64,000 bases of DNA from Priapulus caudatus (lineage: Eukaryota; Priapulida; Priapulimorpha; Priapulimorphida; Priapulidae). The stretch is taken from contig NW_014578226.1 in assembly GCF_000485595.1 (NCBI RefSeq), positions 10,792 to 74,791 of the forward strand, written 5' to 3'. Below are positions 45,417 to 55,639 of the stretch, piece after piece. Under the pieces are notes generated by a model, which saw only the letters and a program-made list of their open reading frames with translations, was not told where the DNA came from and searched no databases. Both the position numbers and the translations under genes were made by a program. Position 1 is the stretch's first letter; every line of letters begins with the position of its first letter.

Positions 45417-45620
45417 TTACTTAAAAGTGCTAGTATAGTCGTCCTCTCTGAAGTGATCGCTGCAGACTTTAGAATGCATCATCGGTTTCCACAAATTTTC
45501 CGTGGTGTCCTTAACTCTCCTCACAGCAACCCTCCATTTGTAGTTCAGATTCGGGTTCGCTGGAAACTTATGACAAGCTTTAGCCGATTTACAACCAGGA
45601 ACACAACAGTATGAAGGCAT
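45417..45620 (-). CDS. THAP zinc-finger exon
   Basis: Starts ATG at 45620 (MPSYCCVPGCKSAKACHKFP) and continues through LWKPMMHSKVCSDHFREDDY, the C2CH layout of a THAP domain. A good donor (TTTTAA/GTAAGTG) follows at about 45417. No further exon is recognised downstream on this strand, so it is either the first exon of a host or transposon gene whose remainder is lost or a free fragment. It is not the THAP of the ISL2EU element (different sequence). Confidence 0.75.
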   Translation of the reverse strand: MPSYCCVPGCKSAKACHKFPANPNLNYKWRVAVRRVKDTTENLWKPMMHSKVCSDHFREDDYTSTFK

Positions 45621-45769
45621 TTTAACTTGGTTATATCGCTATGATGATAGGATCGGCTATGCCTGATTCCTGTATCTTTCCAACTGACCGGTTCGTTGCG
45701 CAATCGTTGTAACACCTTTGCTCACGCTGCGCCACCTGCTGAAAAAGCTAGCGGCTAACCCCATTAAAC

Positions 45770-46440
45770 TGTTCCCTTAGGATTGAATCTGTTGTATTTA
45801 TTTTTCTTCCATCATAAAGTACAATCTCCTGCATTGTTTTATTGGTATAATTTCGGTTCTCAAGACTAAGAAAATAAGCTGTTGATTTTTCTCATACCAC
45901 TGTGCTCTAGATCTAACAGCTATGCCTTCAGTTTTTTTAATTCTCTCAATTTTTATAACTCATTGTTCAGTTTTTCTAATCTTTCAATGTTGTCGATATT
46001 AGCTATTAGGATTATGTTTTATAGCTTTTTCTATTTCTGATATTTCTTTCTCCGGCTGCTTTTCTTCTTTAATATTTTCCCTTTTAACCCTAGCCGAATA
46101 CGGTATAGTGAGGCCTCTTATTTCCAGCAATAAAGTTTCCCAAAATAGCTGGTCATTTATAGTCAATTGAATTTTGGAGTTTGGACATGAAGATACAAAA
46201 TCGGGGTTATAGGGCGTGTCTGCATAAAACTGTTTCATATCCTGAATTTTTTTTTTTACCATTCCTATATATGTTGTATCCTTCAATAAAGTATTATTAA
46301 GTTTCCAATATCCTCGACCTCTCGTATGATTTGATACTGATATTTCTATTCTAACACTGGCATGATCTGACTTGTATTTTGGTTGTATTTCCGAGGAAGT
46401 TATCACTGCCATAATGTCCTCAGTACATACAAAATTATCT
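45770..46440 (-). pseudogene. Non-LTR retrotransposon (LINE) fragment
   Basis: On the - strand the end of an APE-type endonuclease domain is read (YKSDHASVRIEI, RGRGYWKLNNTLL), followed by the linker before reverse transcriptase (GIAVRSRAQWYEKN; then, in another frame, NRNYTNKTMQEIV and YDGRKINTTDSILREQ). Stops and a frameshift at about 45955 and 45870 show decay. The 'GYWKLNNTLL' motif is usual in L1/Tx1-type elements. Both ends are missing. Confidence 0.8.
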
Positions 46441-46450
46441 AAACAGAATA

Positions 46451-46892
46451 TATACTGGGGTAATTACCCCTAAATACATTTCGAGATAGGTACCAGCCTA
46501 TAAATATTTGCGTCACCTAACTGCACTAACACGCGCAGTTTTGTTGGACGGTTTGAACATTCCATTGGCGCGAATCTGAAGATTGAGCACCAGCACAACA
46601 CGTAACAATGATAACGTTATGAGACGGCAGCGCCCTCGGATATAAACGGGGCTTCCAGGGATGTAGTCAACCCGGCTATGTAAGAATAATAAGCGCCAAA
46701 TATAAGTCAGTGCAATCAACAGAATCTTCACGGAATACTGATCAACACACGGCCCATGTCTCTATACTGGGGTAATTACCCTTAAATACATTTCGAGATA
46801 GGTACCAGTCTATAAATATTTCCGTCACCTAACTACGCGCACTGTTTTGTGGGACGGTTTAAACATTTCATTGGCGCGAATCTGAAGATTGC
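46451..46892 (+). repeat. Pair of about 130-bp direct repeats
   Basis: 46453-46582 and 46766-46892 both run from 'tatactggggtaattaccc' through 'cattggcgcgaatctgaaga', about 313 bp apart. They flank a stretch without a gene and could be the ends of a very short LTR-like (TRIM) element or a local duplication. Confidence 0.75.
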
Positions 46893-47194
46893 AAGTGCAC
46901 GTTTGTACATTGACCGGCGAGTCTAAATTTGTCTGAATTTATTTTTCGATTTATTTCAGAAATCACCATTTTAAGGTTAACCTCACGTTGTTTCTTTTAA
47001 TTGGTGCACTATACATTTTGACACATTCGTATTTTCACAGGTACTATTCGTACCTGCTCTCTGCTTCTCTTAATATCTGGTAAAAAATTACCACTCATCT
47101 ATTTAGCAGCTTTTTATTCATTGATCTGAATAAATTGACATACATAAAATAGACAACTGGACCTGCTCTATGGAGCACATCCTACTACTGCTCA

Positions 47195-47479
47195 TAGGGT
47201 CTATGTCCCCCAGGGTACTGCCGGAACGGACCCTGGGTACGGTCCGGTATACCGGAACGTACCCTGGTCACTATTTGATATGGTTAGGGTTAGGATTAGG
47301 GTTAGGGTTAGGATTAGGGTTCGGGTTCGGGTTAGGGAGTAGGCGTAGGCGACTCCCTAGACTCGTTATTGGAGTAGACAAGGTACGGTTCGGCATATTA
47401 GATAGTACCAGGGTACGTTCCGGTATACCGGACCGTACCCAGGGTACGTTCCGGCAGTACCCCGGGGGACATAGACCCT
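47195..47479. mobile_element. 285-bp MITE carrying an interstitial telomeric tract
   Basis: The ends 'agggtctatgtccccc' and 'gggggacatagaccct' start inverted repeats of about 70 bp built from 'ggtaccggtatacc'-like blocks (gtacggtccggtataccgga). CTCA flanks both sides. The centre (about 47280-47340) is degenerate (TTAGGG)n. Confidence 0.8.
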
Positions 47480-47552
47480 CTCAGCCCTACTACTATGTGC
47501 CTCACTATCCTATTCATATCCAGCTCGCGTATTGTTCGATGCTATATAGGCT

Positions 47553-48210
47553 TAAGCTATAGTCACACCAAGCTCCCGGACCGGGCCGGACGCTGCCGGA
47601 CTGATCCGGGGAGAGATCCTTATTGGGTCCTGGACGGTCCTGGGCGGTCCGGCCCGGTCCGAGGTGGTCCTTGATGGTCCTGCGTATTCCGGGATATCGC
47701 CCCGGAAGTTTTAAACTGTTTACAATTTCCGGGGTGATCCGGGACGGTCTGGGAAGTTTTCCCCATCCAGGGTGGTCCTGGACGGTCCGTGGCGCGTCCG
47801 TGTTAGGTCCGGGACAGTCCGTAGTGGCACCGTTTTGAACCGGGCCTATCCGTGGCCATCCATGTCGTTTTTGTCGGCCACGGATCACTACGGATCAAGT
47901 TGGACCCAACACGAATGGGAGCACGGATGGGCCAGGAGGGGGCCGGACCAGGCCGGATCAGGTCCGTGGCGTCCGAGGCAGTCCGGGGCGGTCCGTAGTG
48001 ACTCCGTGCTGGGGCCGGCTTCATCCGGGCTCAATCCAAGATGGTCCGTGGCGCTGCCGTGCTGGTCCGGCCGATGATGCTTTTTTTCGACCGTCTCGTA
48101 ATCTTTTCACCCGGATCGCCACGGATTATAAATTTTACGGTCCGGGGAGATCCTGCCCCATCCGCGGTAATCCGTGGACAGTCCGGCCCCAGTGTGACTG
48201 AGGCTTTAGT
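47553..48210. mobile_element. GGTCC-rich fold-back element
   Basis: The ends 'taagctatagtcacac' and 'gtgtgactgaggctttag' are inverted. The 650-bp interior is GC-rich and made of short 'ggtccgg', 'gtccgtgg', 'gatccg' motifs in both orientations. Long frames seen here on both strands are by-products of this composition. Confidence 0.65.
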
Positions 48211-48945
48211 GATAAATGATTTACAATTATTGATTAGTGGCAGACTAGGAGACTGGTGAGAAAGCAAGGGAGACCTACTAATTATAGATGTCTATATAAA
48301 AACAATTCAAACTTCAAAGTTCACCGTGCAGAAATACAGTAATCCCTCTGTAATCGCATGGGCTACATTCCTGGCAAATGCTGCCACTAAAGAAACCGTG
48401 ATTGGTGAATAACAATGTTTAATGGTAAATATGTGGCTAGTTGACTAAAGGAGTACTAATGTTGCTGACAATATTATGACAATTTAGAAATTGCTGATGT
48501 TCCAGCAGCAACATTTGTTTGTATAGTTGCAAAACGTTCGTGAATTGCTCTGATATTATCATCGACTCATTAATGCCACACTAGCCTTGCTACTGATACT
48601 AAACGTTCATGATTCACGTGAAAAACCGGTTATAACCACATCTAGTTCTTTTTTAAAAGATTAGAGCAGAATTTTGCTCTGCCATTTCACAGTTATTGCC
48701 TCATTACCAGCACTTAGGTGATGTTTTGGTGGTTTGGTGAAGGGCCAAGTATGGTAATAGTATGAATGCATTAAGCCTGACTGTGACAGCAACGATGCGA
48801 GATGTGCATACAGATTTTCCTAGCATGGTAATCACCCAATCATGCACCACCTATGGCCCTCATTGTCTCGTGGGCTTGTGATGTCTGTAAACACAGTTCA
48901 ACTTAATGTAAACAAAAAAGAAACAACCCAGATAGCATGCTTACG
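48211..48945. other. Spacer without recognised gene
   Basis: AT-rich non-coding sequence; nothing recognised. Confidence 0.5.
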
Positions 48946-49318
48946 TTGAGCCAACGTTGGCATTTGGTTGGCACGGTCACGGTTGCCAATATGACGTTGG
49001 GCCAACGTTGGCACGGTCATGGTTGGCATGTGGTTGGCAATATGACGTTGGGCCAACGTTAGCGTATGGTTGGCATGGTCACGGTTGGCAAGTGGTTGGC
49101 TGCATGCCGTTGGGCCAACGTTGGCGTATGGTTGGTCCAACCATACGCAACGTTGGCCCAACGTCATGCAGCCAACCATTTCCAACTAGCATCATCATGA
49201 TGCTAATTGGAAATGGTTGGCTGCATGACGTTGGGCCAACGTTGGCGTATGGTTGGCATGGTCACGGTTGGCAAATGGTTGGCTGCATGACGTTGAGCCA
49301 ACGTTGCCGTATGATTGC
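48946..49318. repeat. Palindromic minisatellite, cluster 1
   Basis: Repeats of 'gacgttgggccaacgttggc' alternate with 'tatggttggcatggtcacgg' in both orientations, with an inverted junction near 49137 and a hairpin centre at 49183-49212 (tagcatcatcatgatgcta). Confidence 0.9.
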
Positions 49319-50204
49319 ATATGATACTAGTTACAAAGAATGCTCATTTTGTGCTACACATGTGTACCCTAACCCTAACCCTAAACATACCTCATATAGA
49401 AATATAAAACTAATACTAAACAACCGAAAACTACCTGATACGACAACGATCATTCGTGCTAACGACGACGATACGACGATACGATAACGACCCTTCGTAA
49501 CGAACACATGCTTGGTGTGGAAGCGAGTATTGCAAATTAGAGTATATAGCTCGTCAAAGAACCACATACTAGTTAAAACTCGTGGTAGTATTACTAACGA
49601 TGTAGAACTCGTAAATTACCTTATCCTTAGTGTCGTAGTCGTCGGCATCTGTCTCATCGGCGGCTCTTTTAGTTCCCCCTACCCCCAACGTAGTTAATAA
49701 ATTTACCCCACATATTATAGAGATTATAAGCGGAATCATATCTGAAGTTGGAGCACGATGTTGAAACAGGTCCGTGTGTAAGAATATCTTCGCCAGAAAT
49801 GCGTTTGCTGACCACAGCCATCTCTCAGGAAACGTGTTTTCATGCTTCGTTTGTTGTCATGTGACGTCAGTCGTGACGTTTCACGTGACCCGCGTGACGT
49901 TTTTGGTGGAAACAAAAGACGTGCGCAATGACCCTGCGCACTGGCGCAACGATCATCTTTTTCCACGGCTGCCTTTTCTAATGTCACACCTGTGGACACC
50001 TTCACTCCGTAAACACTGACAGTGTAGCGTAGCCCTGAAGGTGTCGACCGGGTACCCGTCCATCGATTCGCTTGAGGGCATATTTGCACGCTTGATTAGA
50101 CCTCCTCGGTATGGTTCATCGGCGCAAATAATATTATTATACATATATTATATAAAGCTGATATGATACATGGGGAAATGCATAACAATATTTAATTTGA
50201 TTTA
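49319..50204. other. Spacer with short telomere-like stretch
   Basis: 'cctaaccctaaccctaaa' at 49367-49384. The rest is unremarkable; no gene recognised. Confidence 0.5.
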
Positions 50205-50365
50205 GCCAACGTTGGCCCAGACGTCATATATCCAACGTTGACCCAACGTCATATTGTCAAACGTTGGCCCAACGTCATATTGCCCACGTTGGCCAACGTC
50301 ATATTCAACGTTGCCCCACGTCATTTTGCCAACGTTGGCCCAACGGCTTTTTGCTCGGCGTGTCA
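50205..50365. repeat. Palindromic minisatellite, cluster 2
   Basis: Degenerate units of 'caacgttggcccaacgtcat' in the orientation opposite to the bulk of cluster 1, ending at the CT/CA microsatellite. Confidence 0.9.
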
Positions 50366-50397
50366 ACGTTAGTTTTCCCCTCAAACACTCCCTCTTT

Positions 50398-50400
50398 GGT

Positions 50401-50438
<38 letters not shown>

Positions 50439-50638
50439 GCGCGCGCGCGCACACCTCTCTCTCTCTCTCTCTCTGACACATACACACTCCCTCTCTGGTT
50501 CACTCTCTCACTCACACACACACGCGCGCACCTCTCTCTCTCTCTCTCTCTCTGACACATACACACTCCCTCTCTGGTTCTCTCACTCTCTCTCTCTGTC
50601 ACACACACACAACACAAACACCTCTCTCTCTCTCTGAC
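50398..50638. repeat. Compound (CT)n/(CA)n microsatellite with about 90-bp higher-order unit
   Basis: Blocks of 'ctctct', 'gacacatacacactccctct' and 'cacacacgcgcgcacc' recur in order before running into the assembly gap. Confidence 0.9.
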
Positions 50639-51046
50639 NNNNNNNNNNNNNNNNNNNNNNNNNNNNNNNNNNNNNNNNNNNNNNNNNNNNNNNNNNNNNN
50701 NNNNNNNNNNNNNNNNNNNNNNNNNNNNNNNNNNNNNNNNNNNNNNNNNNNNNNNNNNNNNNNNNNNNNNNNNNNNNNNNNNNNNNNNNNNNNNNNNNNN
50801 NNNNNNNNNNNNNNNNNNNNNNNNNNNNNNNNNNNNNNNNNNNNNNNNNNNNNNNNNNNNNNNNNNNNNNNNNNNNNNNNNNNNNNNNNNNNNNNNNNNN
50901 NNNNNNNNNNNNNNNNNNNNNNNNNNNNNNNNNNNNNNNNNNNNNNNNNNNNNNNNNNNNNNNNNNNNNNNNNNNNNNNNNNNNNNNNNNNNNNNNNNNN
51001 NNNNNNNNNNNNNNNNNNNNNNNNNNNNNNNNNNNNNNNNNNNNNN
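50639..51046. other. Assembly gap (408 N)
   Basis: A run of N inside simple sequence. Frames crossing it are meaningless. Confidence 1.
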
Positions 51047-51657
51047 GGAGGGTCCACGCCTCCTGCTGCCGGACTGGGGGGGGGGTGCCCAGTACGCACG
51101 TGATGTCCACGATGAGATGTGACCTAACGTATATATGTCATAGATATATGTGTATGTGTAATTATGTACTACTTATGGCCCGTCCTATCTGAGAGACTGC
51201 ATGCGAATAAACCTCCGCCAGGAGACCTGCAGGCTGGGCGCCGTACCTCTTTTAAGCACGAGCCAGGGCGATAAATATTTATTGGGCGAATCTTAGCTTG
51301 GGTAGTCCGGCCCCATTTTAAAATATATGTTTAAAATCAAAATACTGCCATGCATTCAGTCAGCTACTGCGATGCGCGAACCCTAATTTTGCGACCTATT
51401 TAGCTATAGGAAAATACTAGAATTACTGTTAATTACAGGCGGTAAATATACTGGCGTTATTACATATAGATATTCAATGCGAGGCACGTGATCTGTCTAC
51501 ATTTTCGTACAATTTGTGTAGAAATTTTCTTGCCGTATGCGTAGGGCATAACTTTTTGCAAATAATAATACATCTTAGGTGAATATAGATAACTAGACAT
51601 GGGCGGATCCAACCAGAGTAACATTGATAGTAGAATTCAGTTATGGGTGACGAGATT
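51047..51657. other. Spacer after the gap
   Basis: No gene recognised on either strand. Confidence 0.5.
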
Positions 51658-52012
51658 TTAAGCACAGTAACACTGATGGCAGCTTCCTGGTAGAGTATGC
51701 AACTGGAAAACATCTTCCGATTTGTTCCGTTCTATAAACATTTGGCAGATTCGTTCATAGTCAATATACATGTTGTGGTTTATGTTCATCACTGTGAGAC
51801 CAGACAGTCGATCTTCCCCATCCTGTTGCGTAGATAGGTTTTTACACGTCGCAGACAGGAGAAAGAGCGCTCTGTCTCGCAACTTCCAACAGGTAGAGTA
51901 CAACCAACCTTCAACAGGGTGCGGATGTTTGGGAAAATGTTGATGTCAGCATGCTCCAGACACTCAGACAAGTTTGGCAAGGGTGAATACTGTTGAATAA
52001 TTGCCTCCCGCC
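51658..52012 (-). pseudogene. hAT transposase C-terminal (dimerisation) domain
   Basis: On the - strand two frames together encode the hATC domain: LPNLSECLEHADINIFPNI, TLPVGSCETERSFSCLRRVK, TYLRNRMG, then after a one-base slip near 51815 EDRLSGLTVMNINH and IDYERICQMFIERNK. The catalytic N-terminal part is absent; the sequence upstream is replaced by a TC microsatellite at 52013. A decayed 3' end of an autonomous hAT element, possibly of the kind that moved the nearby MITEs. Confidence 0.85.
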
Positions 52013-52037
52013 TCTCTCGCTCTCTCTCTCTGTCTCG

Positions 52038-52078
<41 letters not shown>

Positions 52079-52157
52079 GCTCTCTCGCTCTCTCGCTCTG
52101 TCTCTCTCTCTCTCTCTCGCTCTGTGTCTTTAGCGCTCGCCTTCTCTCGCTCTCGCG

Positions 52158-52194
<37 letters not shown>

Positions 52195-52280
52195 GGTCCC
52201 CCCATTTTTCCTACGTTCTGTCTGTTTTCTTTAGCGTCGTTTCTTCTTCTTTCTGCCCACACACACTCTCTCTCTCTAAT
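52013..52280 (+). repeat. (TC)n-rich microsatellite tract
   Basis: Pyrimidine-only runs with 'tctcgctctc' interruptions. The Arg/Glu-rich frames on the - strand arise from this tract. Confidence 0.9.
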
Positions 52281-52617
52281 CGTGGTTCCTCTTTTCCTCA
52301 CTTCTCCAACACATTTCGCCTCCTCCAAAGTCGTTTACTCGTTTTTTACTTTTTATTCCAAAACTTTTCCTTCCTTCTCAATTTACCAATTTTTCCGTAT
52401 ATCGCATCACTTTCTCTCCCAACTCCTGTTCTCTCCGCTTTTATTTTTGAGGTTTAATTACAACCGAGTTTTACTATTAGTGAGCAAATTATCCCGCGAA
52501 GGGGATCCGAATGCTAGATTATATACAGATCGATAGAGTCGCTGAGTGTAAAAGCCACCACACCTTCACACCCACACGCGACTGGCGAAAAACAGGACAT
52601 CACCTCGCTCATAACAC
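52281..52617. other. Pyrimidine-biased spacer
   Basis: No gene recognised. Confidence 0.5.
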
Positions 52618-52620
52618 ACA

Positions 52621-52713
<93 letters not shown>

Positions 52714-52745
52714 ACACACAACACACACACACACACACACACACC
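52618..52745 (+). repeat. (CA)n microsatellite
   Basis: About 125 bp of nearly pure CA. Confidence 0.97.
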
Positions 52746-53386
52746 ACACATAAAATACTGCAGGCGAGAAAGATTGCGGCTGCTACTAGCGCGGCTATGA
52801 TAGATTATAATTAACGACGTGCCTACGCACGCGCTAGGACGGCTTGATGAATCTAGCTGTGAAACGTTACGTATAGGCATTTCGTAAGATGCCTGCCTAT
52901 GGACGGTAGCGTACGCACCAATAATAAATATAGCCCATGGGACCCTCATAAATGGCTTTGTACCGATACAGAATAATTTTCTATGAGGTCCTACCGAAAT
53001 TTTTATATAATTATCAAGGCAACCGATTTTGTTTGAAAACTGCTTCGATCTATTAAAGAAGGGCATGGCCAAGTAGGCCGTTTTTCTTTGATATTTGTTA
53101 CCCGCCAAGAAAAGCAGCTGATCCCATCACACCAAACGGAAAACCCCGTTCGAAAACCGGTCAACATAGTGAGGTGTTGGTGCGTGGCTACTATACCACG
53201 AAACAATGAGATTCCTGGCACTCGTGGTCTCTCGGCCGGTCCTTCGTTGCTAAAGCGCACAGATCTAGCACCTGCTGCTTGAACACTGCGTGCATTGGCA
53301 AGCAAACAACTAGCATTCTGGTTTAAACTGGAACTTATCTAAGCCTTTGTTGTGCTATACTCAGTTTAATACGGGGTATATCTTCT

Positions 53387-53433
<47 letters not shown>

Positions 53434-53672
53434 GTGCTGCACTGCATGTATAAACCTACTTTTAAGTAGACCTACATCCGTAAAAGCGGGAGAATAATAC
53501 ATATATCACCACACGCTCAAAACAACGATGCACAAAATATGATGCATGATATAATATTATATATATATATATATATGCAAGCGGAAAACGTTATGAAACG
53601 TGAAATCCACCGTCTACAGCAGATGATCCACAAGCCAGTTTGATTTATTAGAGTAAAACTGTTTAAACATAT
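52746..53672. repeat. Spacer with two (TA)n tracts
   Basis: (TA)n at about 53391-53430 and 53555-53576, the first followed by 'gcagtgctgcactgc', a small palindrome. No gene recognised. Confidence 0.6.
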
Positions 53673-53726
53673 ATATCAAGAGCTCATAATAGAGAGCGCA
53701 TAATCTCTATTATGAGCTCTTGATAT
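53673..53726. repeat. Perfect 23-bp hairpin at hAT target site
   Basis: Arms 53673-53695 and 53704-53726 are exact complements (start 'atatcaagagctcataat') around an 8-base loop. The last 8 bases are the target duplication of the following element. Confidence 0.92.
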
Positions 53727-54417
53727 CAGGGGCGTAAATCCGTACCGAGGAGTGGGGGGATGATCGGCAATATAGCCATCACATAATTGGAATGAAATTG
53801 ATAGACGGGGGAGAGGGGAAATTAACCTTGGCTGCCGCAGGCAGGCCCGCGTGCCGTAGGCATGCCAGGTCTAGAGGGCCTGGGGCATGCCCCCCCCCAG
53901 AAATATTTAAGCCATTTTCCTGCAATCTGAGGCATACTGTGGGCCATATTCTAATGTCTGATGACACTATCTCAACACTAGACTCAACCCTACAAGTTAG
54001 GATTCAAAACACTTTTCATGACTTTTCAGAGAGCGTAGGCCTATACACAGTTAGGTTACTATAGTAGTAATACATGTATTAAAACACAGGTAAGAATTGC
54101 AATTTCTCACAATTTCACGTGTGCAACCATACCTTTTGGCTATTTGTGAGTCTGGAAACATTTTTTTGAAGAGTTTATTTGTATGGTCTGCCGCACTCAA
54201 AGGCACATTGTGTTCAATTAAATAATCCGTAAATCTTACTTCTGCGTCAATACAGACAATTCTCTATCTGCTGCAAAGAAGCATGATATATTGGGTGTAG
54301 ATTTCACTGCACCCGCATAGAGGTGGATATATATCTCAGGGAGGAGGAATATTTGTACAGGCCATCCCCCTCCTTCAAGAGCGGGAGGATGCATCCCCAC
54401 CTAGATTTACGCCCCTG
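53727..54417. mobile_element. 691-bp hAT MITE with 8-bp target duplication
   Basis: The ends 'caggggcgtaaatc' and 'gatttacgcccctg' are inverted. CTTGATAT is duplicated exactly at 53719-53726 and 54418-54425. No transposase. The inner block is shared with 19013-19255. Confidence 0.93.
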
Positions 54418-54796
54418 CTTGATATATATCCTTCCGCGCTTAATTTGTATTGACGATTTGGAACATGCGCAGTACTATTACATTAGAACGAACGTATAGT
54501 TGGATATGGCTATAGTATTTATTACTACGCGATCGCATACTCAATATATGCCCTGTAAATCATATCCTTCTGCTTATCCCCGTCAAAGTATAATTCATAC
54601 TTTCCACCTTCCTTCTTGAACCCCACCAGCTAATTTTCCACGATTTATACTTGTTATATGTACCCCTATCACGCCTTCTCACTAGAGGGACTTGGCTTGT
54701 TGCAATAACAAAATTATGGCGATTGAACACAAATTGTACTCACTTCCAATGTAACACTTCTATATATAGCTTTGCAACACCCAATGTCACAGTAAG
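54418..54796. other. Spacer without recognised gene
   Basis: AT-rich, no gene recognised. Confidence 0.5.
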
Positions 54797-54837
54797 CTGC
54801 GAGTTTGTGCAATGCAAGACATTGCACAAACTCGCAG
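54797..54837. repeat. Perfect 18-bp hairpin
   Basis: Arms 54797-54814 (ctgcgagtttgtgcaatg) and 54820-54837 are exact complements around 'caaga'. Length and loop would suit a small-RNA precursor, but no other evidence supports that. Confidence 0.9.
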
Positions 54838-55135
54838 AAAAATTTATATATAGGATAGGATCGAGTTTATGCACAGTAGATTATTACGTAGAAATATATA
54901 TAGACGATGTTATAGTGCCGCTAAGTGCGCCAATTCCACAGACGTTGGTAGTTAATACAATTGTATTTATATTAGCTTGGCTCTACGATTGTGGGGAATG
55001 AAGGTTGTGGCGGAGCAGACATGGGCGAAGTGAAGACCTATACACTCGACCGTAGAGCTAATATATTCACTATCATTCTATTATTGCATGGGACTGTATT
55101 GATGGGTGCACCGGACTGTGCTCCCCCTCTTATAA

Positions 55136-55379
55136 AGCAATATGACGTTGGGCCAACGTTGGCAGTATGACGTTGGGCCAACGTTGGCAATATGACGTTG
55201 GGCCAACGTTGGCCCAACGATGGCTCAACGTTGGGCCAACGTCGGCTTCCAACGTTGGGCCAACGTCCACCCAACGAGCAAAAATCCGTTGGGCCAACGT
55301 TGGCAGCCAACGTTGGCCCAACGTTGGCATGGGCTGAAGACAGCCGTTGGGCCAACGTTGGCCCAACGTCAGCATGTTA
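55136..55379. repeat. Palindromic minisatellite, cluster 3
   Basis: Regular 'gacgttgggccaacgttggc' units on the left turn into inverted units on the right (centre near 55230). Same family as 48946-49318 and 50205-50365. Confidence 0.92.
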
Positions 55380-55639
55380 TCTGGGAAGTGAAGGGGCTAC
55401 GACATTCATGTTACGTACGCTTACAATCTTCAAGCATTGCAGTGATGAATCTAACCGTAATAAAACCATGAACGCTCGTAAACTACACCACAATAGGAAA
55501 AGATATGTATTAAAATATTGTAATAAAATATTTCATTGTAAATATGCTTGTTTTCTGGTTGGAAAATATGCACGATAGGAGAGGGATTACTGTACCTGAG
55601 TTGCACTGCTTTGGGATATTATGATACAGGTGTTACAAC

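Noticed and set aside
47280-47340. Chromosome end
   Set aside because: The telomeric tract is short, degenerate and enclosed in a MITE with sequence on both sides.
47514-48267. Several overlapping frames in the GGTCC-rich element
   Set aside because: Composition-driven; no domain, and present on both strands at once.
50583-51110. Long frames across the N run
   Set aside because: They exist only because N codons were translated; the gap has no sequence.
51860-52328. Arg/Glu-rich frame upstream of the hAT fragment
   Set aside because: It is a translation of the TC microsatellite; only the last part (hATC domain) is protein-like.
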